Of a DNA stretch of 64,000 nucleotides, positions 21,193 to 33,314 are shown one piece after another. This DNA comes from Streptomyces aquilus (GTDB lineage: Bacteria; Actinomycetota; Actinomycetes; Streptomycetales; Streptomycetaceae). The stretch is from NCBI RefSeq assembly GCF_003955715.1, contig NZ_CP034463.1, positions 2,170,001 through 2,234,000 on the forward strand. Direction: 5' to 3'. Below the pieces are notes generated by a model, which worked only from the letters and a program-made list of their open reading frames with translations, had not been told where the DNA came from and made no database searches. The translations under genes and the position numbers were made by a program. Positions within the stretch are counted from its first letter, which is position 1, and every line of letters begins with the position of its first letter.

Positions 21193-22548
21193 TCAGGACC
21201 GCTTGCGACCGAGGTGCTTGCGGGTCCACTCCACGGCGTCCGCGTAGCGGGCCTCCGCGCCGTGCCGGGTCGGGGTGTAGTACTCACGGTCCTTGAGGGC
21301 GTCCGGGGCGTACTGCTGCTCGGCGATGCCCTCGGGCAGGTCGTGCGGATACACGTACCCCTGTGCGTGGCCGAGCTTGGCGGCGCCCTTGTAGTGCCCG
21401 TCGCGCAGATGGGGCGGCACGGAGCCGGCCAGTCCCTTGCGTACGTCCTCCATGGCGGCGCCGATCGCCGTCGTCGCGGAGTTGGACTTGGGGGCCAGCG
21501 CGAGGGCGATGGTGGCGTGGCTGAGGGTGAGGGCGGCCTCGGGGAAGCCGATCATGGCGACGGCCTGGGCGGCGGCGACGGCTATGGGCAGCGCGTTGGG
21601 ATCGGCCAGGCCGATGTCCTCGCTCGCGGAGATCATCAGGCGCCGGGCGATGAAGCGGGGGTCCTCGCCGGCCTCGATCATGCGGGCGAGGTAGTGCAGC
21701 GCCGCGTCGACGTCCGAGCCCCTGATCGACTTGATGAGGGCGCTGGCGACGTCGTAGTGCTGGTCGCCGTCGCGGTCGTACTTCACCGCGGCGCGGTCGA
21801 CGGTCTCCTCCAGCGTCTGGAGGGAGATCTCGGCCTCGCCCTTGTCGAGCGCGGCCCCGGCCGCCGCCTCCAGGGCGGTGAGCGCGCGGCGGGCGTCACC
21901 GCCGGCGATCCGCAGCAGGTGGTCCTCGGTGTCCTCGGGGAGCCCGACGGCGTCCTTCAGGCCGCGTTCGTCGCTCAGCGCCCGCTTCAGGAGCCCGCGC
22001 ACGTCGTCGTCCGTGAGCGGTTCGAGGGTGAGCAGGAGGGAGCGGGACAGCAGCGGGGAGATCACCGAGAAGTACGGGTTCTCGGTGGTCGCCGCGATCA
22101 GTGTGACCCAGCGGTTCTCGACGGCGGGGAGCAGGGAGTCCTGCTGGGCCTTGCTGAAGCGGTGGATCTCGTCGAGGAAGAGGACGGTCTCCTTGCCGTA
22201 TCCCCCGGTGGCGCGGCGGGCGCCGTCGATGACCGCGCGGACCTCCTTGACGCCCGCGGTGATCGCCGACAGTTCGACGAAGCGCTTGTTGGTGGCTTTG
22301 GAGACGACGTAGGCGAGGGTCGTCTTGCCGGTGCCGGGCGGGCCCCACAGGATCACCGAGGACGGCCCGGCGGGTCCGCCCGCGCCCTCGCCGACCAGCC
22401 GGCGCAGGGGTGAGCCGGGCTTCAGCAGGTGCTGCTGGCCCACCACCTCGTCGAGGGTGCGCGGGCGCATCCGCACGGCCAGGGGGCTCCCGGCGGGGTC
22501 CTTCTCCTGGCGGTCTTCCGCGGCGGCGGTGAACAGATCGGGCTCCAC
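21193..22548 (-). CDS. rarA: Replication-associated recombination AAA+ ATPase RarA (MgsA)
   Basis: A clamp-loader-like ATPase acting at stalled replication forks, interacting with SSB. 451 residues. Walker [11 protein letters not shown] is at about 68-77, Walker [10 protein letters not shown], sensor [11 protein letters not shown], and the C-terminal tetramerisation domain includes [18 protein letters not shown] and the MGS motif region up to [15 protein letters not shown] start. It is a stand-alone minus-strand gene between VKOR and rpsD. Confidence 0.95.
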   Translation of the reverse strand: MEPDLFTAAAEDRQEKDPAGSPLAVRMRPRTLDEVVGQQHLLKPGSPLRRLVGEGAGGPAGPSSVILWGPPGTGKTTLAYVVSKATNKRFVELSAITAGVKEVRAVIDGARRATGGYGKETVLFLDEIHRFSKAQQDSLLPAVENRWVTLIAATTENPYFSVISPLLSRSLLLTLEPLTDDDVRGLLKRALSDERGLKDAVGLPEDTEDHLLRIAGGDARRALTALEAAAGAALDKGEAEISLQTLEETVDRAAVKYDRDGDQHYDVASALIKSIRGSDVDAALHYLARMIEAGEDPRFIARRLMISASEDIGLADPNALPIAVAAAQAVAMIGFPEAALTLSHATIALALAPKSNSATTAIGAAMEDVRKGLAGSVPPHLRDGHYKGAAKLGHAQGYVYPHDLPEGIAEQQYAPDALKDREYYTPTRHGAEARYADAVEWTRKHLGRKRS

Positions 22549-22591
22549 GTCGAAAACCCTAAATCACGGCACTGACAGTCGGTCCCGACGG

Positions 22592-23248
22592 TCAGCTGGT
22601 CCAGAAGTCCCACCAGCGCGTCAGGATCAGCATGCCGATGATGCCGATGTGCAGGACCGGCAGCACCCAGGTGAACTCGCCGAAGAAGCTCTTCAGCCAG
22701 CTCGGGGCGGGGAGGAAGCCGTTGCGCACGTTGAACGAGGTCAGGTACCAGAACATGATGATCGTCGCGACCCAGGCCAGGCAGCACCACAGGCACAGGG
22801 CGTTGATGCGGTACAGCGACTGGAACATCAGCCAGGCGCAGAACGAGACACCGAAGAGCGTGCCGGCGTTGAAGGTCAGCCAGTACCAGCGCGGGAAGCG
22901 GGCCCCGGCGAGCAGGCTGATGCCGACGCAGATGACGATGCCGTAGGCGACGAGGCCGAGCATCGGGTTGGGGAACCCGAAGGCGGCGGCCTGCTTGGAC
23001 TCCATGACGCTGCCGCAGGAGACGACGGGGTTCAGGCTGCACCCGGGGGTGAAGGTCTTGCCCGCGACCTTGGCTTCCAGCAGCTTGAACTTGTCGATCG
23101 TGATGACCCACGCGGCGAGCAGGCCGGCCGCGCCGGTGAGGACCAGCAGCACGGCGAAGGCGCGGCTGCCTCCCGCCGACCGTGGCCCGTCGGCCGCGTG
23201 ATCGGGCTCTGGCACGGTGGAGACGCTCTTGACTGTGGTCTTGCTCAT
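22592..23248 (-). CDS. Vitamin K epoxide reductase (VKOR) family membrane protein
   Basis: Bacterial VKOR homologues reoxidise a DsbA-like partner with quinone and so support disulfide formation outside the cell. The 218-residue protein has four to five membrane helices. It carries the four conserved cysteines: a loop pair Cys70 and Cys78 and the active CLWC (Cys152, Cys155) at the start of a later helix. The ATG giving MSKTTVKSV is chosen. No DsbA-like gene is adjacent. A palindromic operator-like site and a divergent ABC gene lie upstream. Confidence 0.93.
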   Translation of the reverse strand: MSKTTVKSVSTVPEPDHAADGPRSAGGSRAFAVLLVLTGAAGLLAAWVITIDKFKLLEAKVAGKTFTPGCSLNPVVSCGSVMESKQAAAFGFPNPMLGLVAYGIVICVGISLLAGARFPRWYWLTFNAGTLFGVSFCAWLMFQSLYRINALCLWCCLAWVATIIMFWYLTSFNVRNGFLPAPSWLKSFFGEFTWVLPVLHIGIIGMLILTRWWDFWTS

Positions 23249-23318
23249 CACGCCGATTCCGTCTGCTTGAGAGTTGGACCTTCTTCGGGCAGGGGCCATT
23301 GTGCCGTACACGAGCCCT

Positions 23319-23338
23319 TGTCCACCGTTCGGTGGACA
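23319..23338 (+). promoter_or_regulatory. 20-bp palindromic operator-like site upstream of ABC transporter
   Basis: TGTCCACCG and CGGTGGACA form perfect 9-bp inverted arms around a 2-bp centre. A possible -35 (TTGTCC, 23318-23323) and a weak -10 (TAAGGA, 23339-23344) flank it, and an 8-bp palindrome GAACGTTC lies closer to the gene. This is the usual layout for a TetR-type repressor site. No regulator gene is adjacent. It could act on the ABC ATPase, the divergent VKOR gene, or both. Confidence 0.55.
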
Positions 23339-23394
23339 TAAGGAAGTACGCACGGTCGTTCCTGAACGTTCGGTTCCGGCCGAGCCTCGAAAAC

Positions 23395-24261
23395 ATGACA
23401 GCACACGCGAACGAACTCGCGGTGGACGTACGGGGGCTGCGCAAGCGGTACGGCGACGTGACCGCGGTCGACGGGATCGATCTCGGCATCGGCAGGGGCG
23501 AGGTCTTCGGCCTGCTGGGGCCCAATGGCGCGGGCAAGAGCACGACGGTGGAGATCCTCCAGGGCCACCGCGGCCGGGACGCGGGCGAGGTGTCCGTGCT
23601 CGGCACGGACCCCGCGAACGGCACGCGCGCGTGGCGGTCCCGGGTGGGAATCGTCTGGCAGGAGGAATCGGCGCCCGCCGAGTTGACGGTCCGCGAGACC
23701 GTCCGTCATTTCGCCCGCTACTCCCCGCGGCCGCGGGACCCGGAGGAGGTCATCGGCCTGGTGGGTCTGGAGGCGAAGGCGGGCAGCCGGATCAAGGCCC
23801 TGCCGGGCGGGCAGCGCCGTCGTCTCGACGTGGCACTGGGCGTGATCGGCGGCCCCGAACTGCTGCTCCTGGACGAGCCGACGACCGGTTTCGACCCGGC
23901 GGCCCGCCGCCAGTGCTGGGACCTGATCCGCGCGCTCGCCGAGGAGGGCACGACGATCCTCCTCACCACGCACTGTCTGGAGGAGGCCGAGGCCCTGGCC
24001 GACCGGCTGGCCGTGGTGAGCGCGGGCCGGATCGTCGCCGAGGGCCTCCCGGCCGCCCTGCGGGAGCGGTACGGCACCGAGGCGGCCGTCGAGTGGACCG
24101 AGCCGGACGGCACCCCGCGCACCGAGCGCACGGACACCCCGACCCGCACGGTCGCCGCGCTCATGGACCGCTTCGACGGCGAGCTCCCCGGGCTGCGGGT
24201 CAGCCGCCCCACGCTGGAGGACGTCTGCCTCCGGCTGACCGGACAGGAGGACGCGCGATGA
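23395..24261 (+). CDS. ABC-2 type exporter ATP-binding protein
   Basis: A 288-residue nucleotide-binding subunit of the drug/antibiotic exporter type. Walker A GPNGAGKST lies near residues 41-49. The signature is degenerate, LPGGQRRRLDVALG (family usually LSGGQ). Walker B LLLLDEPTTGFDP and the switch His in TTHCLEE are present. The C-terminal extension is typical of DrrA-like proteins. The ATG giving MTAHANELAV is chosen; an upstream in-frame ATG at 23299 would run through the operator. Its stop overlaps the start of the permease (ATGA), but that permease is truncated, so the ATPase has no evident intact partner here. Confidence 0.92.
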   Translation: MTAHANELAVDVRGLRKRYGDVTAVDGIDLGIGRGEVFGLLGPNGAGKSTTVEILQGHRGRDAGEVSVLGTDPANGTRAWRSRVGIVWQEESAPAELTVRETVRHFARYSPRPRDPEEVIGLVGLEAKAGSRIKALPGGQRRRLDVALGVIGGPELLLLDEPTTGFDPAARRQCWDLIRALAEEGTTILLTTHCLEEAEALADRLAVVSAGRIVAEGLPAALRERYGTEAAVEWTEPDGTPRTERTDTPTRTVAALMDRFDGELPGLRVSRPTLEDVCLRLTGQEDAR

Positions 24262-24566
24262 CCACGACCGTCGTACGGACCCGCGCGGACGCGGTCGTCG
24301 AGCGGCTGCCCGGCGCCTTCGGCATCGGACTCCAGCGGGGCGCCCTGGAGCTCCGGCAGTTCTTCCGCCAGCGCGACCAGGTGGTGTTCACCTTCGCCTT
24401 CCCGGTCGTCTTCCTGTTCCTGTTCGCGTCGATCTTCAGCGACGACGTGGCGGGCGCCGGGTCTCCCCGGCGCCCTCGCGTCCCGCTCAGCCCAGTCGGG
24501 ACTCCAGCTCGGCCACGATCTCGTTCACGCCGATCGCCGTCTGCTCGCCGGACTCCATGTCCTTGA
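24258..24566 (+). pseudogene. Truncated ABC-2 permease (pseudogene remnant)
   Basis: The frame opens with MTTTVVRTRADAVVERLPG. It continues like an ABC-2 exporter permease up to the first membrane helix (VVFTFAFPVVFLFLFASIF) and FSDDVAG, about 64 residues. After that the sequence becomes Arg/Pro-rich and runs through the hisS terminator and antisense to the hisS 3' end before stopping. A normal permease has around 250 residues and six helices. The similarity ends near 24450, at the edge of the hisS hairpin, which points to a deletion that removed the rest of the gene. The start overlaps the ATPase stop (ATGA), so it was once a coupled pair. Confidence 0.85.
24452..24475 (-). terminator. Terminator hairpin after hisS
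   Basis: A 10-bp GC stem (24452-24461 with 24466-24475) with a 4-base loop, 11 bp beyond the hisS stop. It coincides with the point where the truncated permease loses similarity to its family. Confidence 0.75.
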
Positions 24567-25764
24567 GCTGGACGACGCCCTCGGCGAGGTCGCGCTCACC
24601 GGCGACGACCGTGTAGCGGGCGCCGCTGCGGTTGGCGTTCTTCATCGCGCCCTTGAGGCCCTTCGCGCCGTACGAGAAGTCCGCCGCGATGCCCACCTTG
24701 CGCAGCTCGGTCACCTTGGCGAAGAGCACCCGGCGGGCCTCCTCGCCGAGCGGGACCGCGAACACGCTGGTCGTGGAGGGGAGTTCGAGCTCGACGCCCT
24801 CCGCCTCCAGGGCGAGGACCGTGCGGTCGACGCCGAGGGCCCAGCCCACGGACGGGAGCGCGGGGCCGCCGATCATCTCCGACAGGCCGTCGTAGCGCCC
24901 GCCGCCGCCCACCGCGGACTGGGAGCCCAGACCGTCGTGGACGAACTCGAAGGTCGTGCGCGTGTAGTAGTCCAGGCCGCGGACCAGCTTCGGGTCGTCC
25001 TCGAAGGCGACACCGGCGGCCGTGATCAGCTCGCGGACCTCCTCGTGGTACGCCTTGCAGGCGTCGCAGAGGTAGTCGCGCAGCAGCGGGGCGTCGCCGA
25101 GCTGCTTCTGCACGTCCGGGCGCTTGTCGTCGAGGACGCGCAGCGGGTTGATGTCGGCCCGGCGCAGCGTCTCCTCGTCGAGGTCGAGGCCGCGCAGGAA
25201 GGTCTGCAACGCCTCCCGGTACACCGGCCGGCACTCCTTGTCGCCCAGGCTGTTGAGGAGGATGCGGAAGTCGCGCAACCCCAGCGAGCGGTACGCCTGG
25301 TCGGCCAGGATGATCAGCTCGGCGTCCAGCGCCGCGTCCTCGGCGCCGATCGCCTCGGCGCCCACCTGGGAGAAGTGCCGGTAGCGGCCCTTCTGCGGGC
25401 GCTCGTAGCGGTAGTACGAGCCGGAGTACCAGAGCTTGACGGGGAGGTTGCCCGCCTTGTGCAGGTTGGCCTCAAGGGCGGCGCGCAGGACGGAGGCCGT
25501 TCCCTCGGGGCGCAGGGCGAGCCGGTCGCCGCCCTTGGTCTCGAAGGCGTACATCTCCTTCGTGACGATGTCGGTGGACTCGCCGACACCGCGCGCGAAG
25601 AGCTCCACGTTCTCGAAGCCGGGCGTCTCGATGTAGCCGTAGCCGGAGTTGCGCAGCGGGGCCGCGATCGCCTCGCGGACCGCCAGGAACTTGGCGCTGT
25701 CCGGCGGGATCAGGTCGTACGTGCCCTTGGGGGCCTTGAAGGTGCTCACGGAAAGTCTCGTCAC
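24487..25764 (-). CDS. hisS: Histidyl-tRNA synthetase
   Basis: Charges tRNA-His. Up to 425 residues, normal for bacteria. Class II motifs are KGTYDLIPP near the start, [27 protein letters not shown], and the HisRS-specific [15 protein letters not shown]. The last catalytic motif GGGGRYDGL and the C-terminal anticodon domain follow. The GTG overlaps the stop of the upstream hydrolase gene (GTGA). A GTG five codons later (MSTFKAPKG) is an equally plausible start. The pairing with a metallo-hydrolase is conserved in actinobacteria. Confidence 0.97.
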   Translation of the reverse strand: MTRLSVSTFKAPKGTYDLIPPDSAKFLAVREAIAAPLRNSGYGYIETPGFENVELFARGVGESTDIVTKEMYAFETKGGDRLALRPEGTASVLRAALEANLHKAGNLPVKLWYSGSYYRYERPQKGRYRHFSQVGAEAIGAEDAALDAELIILADQAYRSLGLRDFRILLNSLGDKECRPVYREALQTFLRGLDLDEETLRRADINPLRVLDDKRPDVQKQLGDAPLLRDYLCDACKAYHEEVRELITAAGVAFEDDPKLVRGLDYYTRTTFEFVHDGLGSQSAVGGGGRYDGLSEMIGGPALPSVGWALGVDRTVLALEAEGVELELPSTTSVFAVPLGEEARRVLFAKVTELRKVGIAADFSYGAKGLKGAMKNANRSGARYTVVAGERDLAEGVVQLKDMESGEQTAIGVNEIVAELESRLG

Positions 25765-26471
25765 ATTCCTCGTCGGGGAGCGTCGACATCCGCTCCCAGG
25801 CCGGCTGCCACCTGCCGCAGATACGGGTTGGTGGCACGCTCACGGCCGATGGTCGTCTGCTCGTTGTGGCCGGGCAGCACCACGGTCGAGTCGTCGAGCG
25901 GCAGGACCACGCGGGCCAGGGACTCGAGCATCTCGTCCATGGAGCCACCGGGGAAATCGGTGCGTCCGATGGAGCCGGCGAACAGCAGGTCGCCCGAGAA
26001 GAGAATCGGCGGGATGTCCGCCGTCTCGGGCAGGCCGAAGGTCACCGACCCCTTGGTATGGCCCGGCGCGTGCGAGACGGTGAGCTCCAGGCCCGCCAGC
26101 TCCAGCTTCGCCCCGTCCGCCAGCTCCTTGACGTCGTCCGGTTCCCCCACGGTCAGCTCGCCCAGGAGCGGCATCCCGATGGTGCGGCCGAGTGCCTTCT
26201 CGGGGTCGCTCATCATGAACCGGTCCTCGGGGTGGATCCACGCGGGCACGTCGTGCGCACCGCAGACGGGGACGACCGAGGCCACATGGTCGATGTGGCC
26301 GTGGGTGAGGACGACCGCGACGGGCTTGAGCCGATGCTTCTTCAGCGTCTCCTCGACTCCCTGGGCGGCCTGGTGGCCCGGGTCGATGATCACGCACTCC
26401 TCACCGGCGGCGGGGGCGACGAGAAAACAGTTCGTCCCCCAGGCCCCGGCGGGGAACCCGGCAATGAGCAC
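25761..26471 (-). CDS. MBL-fold metallo-hydrolase (glyoxalase II-like)
   Basis: 236 residues with the metallo-beta-lactamase motif THGHIDH (about 57-63), then [16 protein letters not shown] and LPGHNEQT, which supply the metal ligands. Such proteins next to hisS are usually annotated hydroxyacylglutathione hydrolase-like; actinobacteria lack glutathione, so the substrate is probably another thioester, perhaps of mycothiol. That is inference. GTG start; the stop overlaps hisS, so the two are cotranscribed. Confidence 0.9.
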   Translation of the reverse strand: MLIAGFPAGAWGTNCFLVAPAAGEECVIIDPGHQAAQGVEETLKKHRLKPVAVVLTHGHIDHVASVVPVCGAHDVPAWIHPEDRFMMSDPEKALGRTIGMPLLGELTVGEPDDVKELADGAKLELAGLELTVSHAPGHTKGSVTFGLPETADIPPILFSGDLLFAGSIGRTDFPGGSMDEMLESLARVVLPLDDSTVVLPGHNEQTTIGRERATNPYLRQVAAGLGADVDAPRRGM

Positions 26472-26671
26472 GATCGTCCTTCGTTGTGTCGATAAGTGCG
26501 GACTCTACGGACTGAGGGCGGGCTTAAAAAACAGCTGCGCCTGTGGTCAGAGCCTACCGGCGCTGCCGTTTCCTCAGCGAACCCATATACGGTACGGGGC
26601 ACACGCAGGCGGTCGGCTCACAAGACGCACGCGTCCCAGTCGACGTACGAGACGCATGAGGAGAGAACCCG

Positions 26672-27505
26672 GTGGTCACCCAGGAACAGCGGAAGCGGCA
26701 GCTCGCCCGGGAGAAGTTTCTGCGGCAGCAGCAGCGGCGCACCGCCGCGCGGCGCAAGGCCCGCATGCGCAACTCCGTGATCGCGTCGGTGCTCGGCGTG
26801 ATCCTGGTGGGCAGCCTGGCGTTGTACACGTCCGGGGTCCTCAAGGACGACGGCGACGACAAGGCCAACGCGAGCGCGTCGGCGGACCCGAGCCCCAGCG
26901 CGGTCTCCGACCCGTGCAAGAAGCCCGCCGAGGGCAAGGTCAAGACGGCGACCTGGAAGAAGGAGCCGGCGTTGACGATCGACAAGTCGGCCAAGTACAC
27001 GATGAAGCTGGCGACGACCTGCGGCGACATCGACATAGCGCTCAAGGCGTCCGCGGCCCCGCACACCGTGAACTCGTTCAATTTCCTCGCGTCGAAGGGC
27101 TATTTCGACCACACGAAGTGCCACCGGCTCACCACCAACGGCATCTACGTGCTCCAGTGCGGTGACCCGACGGCCGCCGGCACCGGCGGTCCGGGCTACA
27201 CGATCCCGGACGAGAACCTGAAGGACAAGTCGCTCAAGGGCCAGACCTACCCGGCCGGCACGGTCGCCATGGCGAACCAGTACAACGCCCAGACGGGCGA
27301 GGGCAAGAACAGCGGCGGCAGCCAGTTCTTCCTCGTCTATCAGGACAGTCCACTGCCGGCCAACTACACACCGTTCGGTACGGTGTCCGAATCCGGCATG
27401 ACCGTGCTGAAGAAGATCGCCGCCGCAGGTGAGAACACCGGCCAGGGCGACGGCGCTCCCAACGCGACGGTCGTGATCAACAAGGCGACTGTCACCAAAT
27501 CCTGA
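26672..27505 (+). CDS. Membrane-anchored cyclophilin-type peptidyl-prolyl isomerase
   Basis: 277 residues. A basic, Gln/Arg-rich cytoplasmic N-terminus (1-33) precedes one membrane helix (about 34-52), a Ser/Ala/Asp-rich linker and a cyclophilin domain (TVNSFNFLASKGYFDHTKCHRL, GSQFFLVYQDSPLPANYTPFG). It should catalyse prolyl isomerisation of exported proteins. Several cysteines outside the membrane could form disulfides. GTG start with a GAGGAGAG ribosome site. It sits divergently from the metallo-hydrolase, between hisS and relA, the same place as in Mycobacterium. Confidence 0.93.
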   Translation: MVTQEQRKRQLAREKFLRQQQRRTAARRKARMRNSVIASVLGVILVGSLALYTSGVLKDDGDDKANASASADPSPSAVSDPCKKPAEGKVKTATWKKEPALTIDKSAKYTMKLATTCGDIDIALKASAAPHTVNSFNFLASKGYFDHTKCHRLTTNGIYVLQCGDPTAAGTGGPGYTIPDENLKDKSLKGQTYPAGTVAMANQYNAQTGEGKNSGGSQFFLVYQDSPLPANYTPFGTVSESGMTVLKKIAAAGENTGQGDGAPNATVVINKATVTKS

Positions 27506-27640
27506 CCGCCAACTGCGTAATTTCGGTCGCGCGGGATGCGGACAGGCAACCCGCCGGTCGCCTATGTTGGCCGTGACGAAACTGTGGACGATGCCCGGGG
27601 GAGCACAAGCCCCTCGCAGGCATCATGTGGAGGAGGCGCT

Positions 27641-28870
27641 GTGAGCAGCGACCCGTGGGGCCGCGTCGACGAGACGGGGACCGTGTACGTGCGTACGGCC
27701 GACGGCGAGCAGGTCGTCGGTTCCTGGCAGGCCGGCTCCCCTGAGGAGGCGCTGGCCTACTTCGAGCGCAAGTACGAGGGCCTGGTTGTCGAGATCGGCC
27801 TCCTCGAGAAGCGAGTGAAGACCACCGATCTGTCGGCGAAGGACGCGCAGGTCGCCATCGACCACATCCGCGAGCAGGTCGACGCCCACCACGCGGTCGG
27901 CGACCTGGACGCCCTGCGGACTCGGCTGGACAAGCTCGTGGAGACCGTCGACAAGCGCCGCGAGGAGCGCAAGCAGCAGCGCGCGAAGCAGTCCGACGAG
28001 GCGCGGCACGCCAAGGAGGCGCTGGTCGTCGAGGCCGAGGAGCTGGCGCAGTCCGACCAGTGGCGGGCGGCGGGCGAGCGGCTGCGGGCCCTGGTGGACA
28101 CCTGGAAGGGTCTGCCGCGTCTGGACCGCAAGTCCGATGACGAACTGTGGCACCGCTTCTCGCACGCCCGGTCGGCGTTCTCCAAGCGTCGCAAGGCGCA
28201 CTTCGCGTCGCTGGACGCGCAGCGCGAGGAGGCCCGCAAGACCAAGGAGCGGCTGGTCTCCGAGGCCGAGGCGCTGTCCAACTCCACCGACTGGGGTCCG
28301 ACGGCCGCCCGCTACCGCGAGCTGATGGCGGAGTGGAAGGCCGCGGGCCGCGCCCAGCGCGAGCACGAGGACGACCTGTGGAACCGCTTCCGCGGCGCCC
28401 AGGACGTCTTCTTCGCCGCCCGCAGCTCGGTCTTCGCCGAGCGCGACGCCGAGCAGTCGGAGAACCTGAAGCTCAAGGAGGAGCTGGCCGAGGAGGCCGA
28501 GAAGATCCTCCCGGTCACCGACCTCAAGGCGGCCCGCGCCGCGTTCCGCTCGGTCAACGAGCGCTGGGAGGCCATCGGCCACGTCCCGCGCGACGCCCGG
28601 CCGAAGGTCGAGGGCCGGATGCACGCCGTCGAGCGGGCCATCCAGGAGGCCGAGGAGGCCGAGTGGCGCCGCACCAACCCGGAGGCACGCGCGCGTGCCG
28701 AGGGTCTGACGGGCCAGCTCCAGGCCGCGGTGGACAAGCTCAAGGGCCAGATCGAGCAGGCGCGCACACAGGGCAACAACGCCCGCGCCGACAAGCTGGA
28801 GCGCGAGCTGGAGGGCCGCCAGGCGCTGCTGGACCAGGCGCTGAAGGGGCTTCAGGAGTTCGGCGGCTGA
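27641..28870 (+). CDS. DUF349 domain protein
   Basis: 409 residues, almost entirely helical and highly charged. Repeated DUF349 units can be seen from about residue 120 to 370 (for instance AGERLRALVDTWKGLPRLDR and AARYRELMAEWKAAGRAQ), each about 70 residues with a conserved W. A C-terminal coiled coil follows. GTG start with a very good GGAGGAGG ribosome site; an ATG at 27625 is out of frame. The function in actinobacteria is unknown. The gene is convergent with relA and shares a large palindrome with it. Confidence 0.9.
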   Translation: MSSDPWGRVDETGTVYVRTADGEQVVGSWQAGSPEEALAYFERKYEGLVVEIGLLEKRVKTTDLSAKDAQVAIDHIREQVDAHHAVGDLDALRTRLDKLVETVDKRREERKQQRAKQSDEARHAKEALVVEAEELAQSDQWRAAGERLRALVDTWKGLPRLDRKSDDELWHRFSHARSAFSKRRKAHFASLDAQREEARKTKERLVSEAEALSNSTDWGPTAARYRELMAEWKAAGRAQREHEDDLWNRFRGAQDVFFAARSSVFAERDAEQSENLKLKEELAEEAEKILPVTDLKAARAAFRSVNERWEAIGHVPRDARPKVEGRMHAVERAIQEAEEAEWRRTNPEARARAEGLTGQLQAAVDKLKGQIEQARTQGNNARADKLERELEGRQALLDQALKGLQEFGG

Positions 28871-28886
28871 CAGCCGGATGAGCTGA

Positions 28887-28936
28887 TACGACGAGAGGGG
28901 CCCCGTACCGCGCGGTACGGGGCCCCTCTCGTCGTA
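28887..28936. terminator. 50-bp perfect palindrome between DUF349 gene and relA (bidirectional terminator)
   Basis: Two 24-bp arms and a self-complementary CG centre make a 50-bp perfect palindrome. It lies 16 bp after the DUF349 gene stop and 4 bp before the relA stop. Folded as RNA from either strand it is an exceptionally stable hairpin, so it should terminate both convergent transcripts. Confidence 0.9.
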
Positions 28937-28940
28937 CGGG

Positions 28941-31466
<2,526 letters not shown>

Positions 31467-31622
31467 GAGGACTCCTCGTGCGCGAACCGGGTCCCCCGAT
31501 CAGGCTCCGGAGACCCCATGGTAGCGATCCTGCGCCCGAGGATCGCCTTCAGGCCGATGTGAGGGCCGTCTACCGGTGAAACGTGAGGGGTGCGTGCCGG
31601 CATTCCGGGCCCTTGAGGGGGG

Positions 31623-31667
31623 TACGACAACGGCCGCCCCTGACAGCTCGGGACGGCCGTTGTCGTA
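31623..31667 (-). terminator. Terminator hairpin after apt
   Basis: A 14-bp perfect stem (31623-31636 with 31654-31667) and a 17-base loop that can fold further, 23 bp beyond the apt stop. It separates the yajC-secD-secF-apt unit from relA. Confidence 0.8.
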
Positions 31668-31690
31668 GTCGCGTCGGCGCGGTGTCTGCC

Positions 31691-32230
31691 TCAGACCACC
31701 AGCAGTGCCTCCAGCGGAGCGCCGTCCAGAGCCGGCTCCAGACGCGGGCGGCCCGCCAGGAAGCCCAGCTCCATCAGGACCGCCAGGCCCGACACCTCGG
31801 CGCCGGCCCGGCGGATCAGCTGGATCGCGGCTTCGGCGGTGCCGCCGGTGGCCAGGACGTCGTCGACGATCAGGACGCGGTCGTCGGCGGACAGGTCCTC
31901 GGCGTGGACCTCGATCTCCGCCGAGCCGTACTCCAGGTCGTACGTCTGCCCGAGCGTCGCTCCGGGGAGCTTGCCCGCCTTGCGCACCGGGATGAAGCCG
32001 AGGCCCGCGCGGACGGCGACCGGGGCTCCCAGGATGAAGCCGCGGGCCTCCAGGCCGACGACCTTGGTGGCGCCCGTGCGCTCCGCGATCTCCGCCAGCG
32101 CGTCCGTCAGCGCCGTGAACGCCGCCGGGTCCGCCAGGAGCGGGGTGATGTCCTTGAACATCACGCCCGGCTCCGGGTAGTCGGCCACGTCACGGATGCG
32201 GCTGAGCAGGAGCTCCTTGATGTCGGTCAT
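31691..32230 (-). CDS. apt: Adenine phosphoribosyltransferase
   Basis: Salvages adenine to AMP with PRPP. 179 residues. The start MTDIKELLLSRIRDVADYP and the motif PEPGVMFKDITPLL are typical. The PRPP-binding loop is VLIVDDVLATGGTA (about 123-136). The ATG overlaps the secF stop (ATGA), so it is translated with secDF. The linkage yajC-secD-secF-apt-relA is conserved in actinobacteria and joins salvage of purines with the stringent response enzyme. Confidence 0.97.
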   Translation of the reverse strand: MTDIKELLLSRIRDVADYPEPGVMFKDITPLLADPAAFTALTDALAEIAERTGATKVVGLEARGFILGAPVAVRAGLGFIPVRKAGKLPGATLGQTYDLEYGSAEIEVHAEDLSADDRVLIVDDVLATGGTAEAAIQLIRRAGAEVSGLAVLMELGFLAGRPRLEPALDGAPLEALLVV

Positions 32231-33312
32231 CGGCGCTTCCCCGAGGGACGGCGTCGGGTGGCGCGCGGTCCGACGACGGCCGGGGTGGCGTCCTCGGCAC
32301 CGTCCGCGGCGGTGCCGCGGGTCTCCGCCAGCTCTTCCTCGGCGGCGGCCTGGGCGCGCTTGGCCAGGACCCGCTTCCTGAGGGCCTTCATCTGCGGCTC
32401 GCGCTCCTTGAGGTCGGCGACGAGCGGCGTGGCGATGAAGATCGAGGAGTACGCACCGGCCGCGAGGCCGACGAACAGCGACAGCGAGATGTCGTTGAGC
32501 GTGCCCGCGCCGAGGAAGCCGCCGCCGATGAACAGCAGGCCCGCGACGGGCAGCAGCGCGACCACCGTGGTGTTGATGGAGCGGACCAGTGTGCCGTTGA
32601 TGGAGCGGTTGGCGATGTCGCTGTAGGTCCAGCGGGTCTGCTTGGTGATGTCCTTCGTCTGCTCCTTGAGGGAGTCGAAGACGACCACCGTGTCGTAGAG
32701 CGAGTAACCGAGGATCGTCAGCAGACCGATCACCGTGCCCGGCGTGACCTCGAAGCCGACGAGGGCGTAGATGCCGACGGTGATGGTGATGTCGTGGATC
32801 AGGGCGACGAGCGCCGCGATGGCCATGCGCCACTCGAAGGCGATCGCCAGATAGATCACGACGAGCACCATGAAGATCGCCAGACCCTGCCAGGCCTTGT
32901 TGGCGATCTGGTCACCCCAGCTGGGGCCGACGAGGTCGGCGCCGATCTTCTCCGGGTCGACCTTGAAGTCCTCGGCGAGCTTGTTCTTGATCTCGTCGGA
33001 CTGCTGGGTGTCCATGCCGGCGATCTGGATGCGCAGCGTGCCGTTGCCCAGCTTCTGCACGACCGCGTCGTGGCCGGAGGCGTCCTTCGCGTACTCCTCT
33101 GCCTGGGAGACGGAGACGCTGGTCTTCTCCGTGGTGAAGACGGCACCGCCCTGGAAGTCGATGCCCATGTTCAGGCCGCGTACCGCCAGGCCCACGATCG
33201 CCGTGATGGTGATCAGGATCGAGATGCCGTACCAGATCTTGCGGTGACCGATGAAGTCGTAGCTGATCTCGCCACGGTGCAGTCGGGCGCCGAGGTTGCC
33301 GAGCTTCGACAT
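32227..33312 (-). CDS. secF: Protein translocase subunit SecF
   Basis: With SecD it uses the proton gradient to help preproteins through SecYEG. 361 residues with six membrane helices, the GLNMGIDFQGGAVF segment in the first periplasmic region, and the conserved LGYSLYDTVVVFDSLKE motif around helices 4-5. A charged C-terminal tail is Arg/Ala-rich. The ATG giving MSKLGNLGA is 2 bp after the secD stop. Confidence 0.97.
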   Translation of the reverse strand: MSKLGNLGARLHRGEISYDFIGHRKIWYGISILITITAIVGLAVRGLNMGIDFQGGAVFTTEKTSVSVSQAEEYAKDASGHDAVVQKLGNGTLRIQIAGMDTQQSDEIKNKLAEDFKVDPEKIGADLVGPSWGDQIANKAWQGLAIFMVLVVIYLAIAFEWRMAIAALVALIHDITITVGIYALVGFEVTPGTVIGLLTILGYSLYDTVVVFDSLKEQTKDITKQTRWTYSDIANRSINGTLVRSINTTVVALLPVAGLLFIGGGFLGAGTLNDISLSLFVGLAAGAYSSIFIATPLVADLKEREPQMKALRKRVLAKRAQAAAEEELAETRGTAADGAEDATPAVVGPRATRRRPSGKRR

Positions 33313-33314
33313 GC

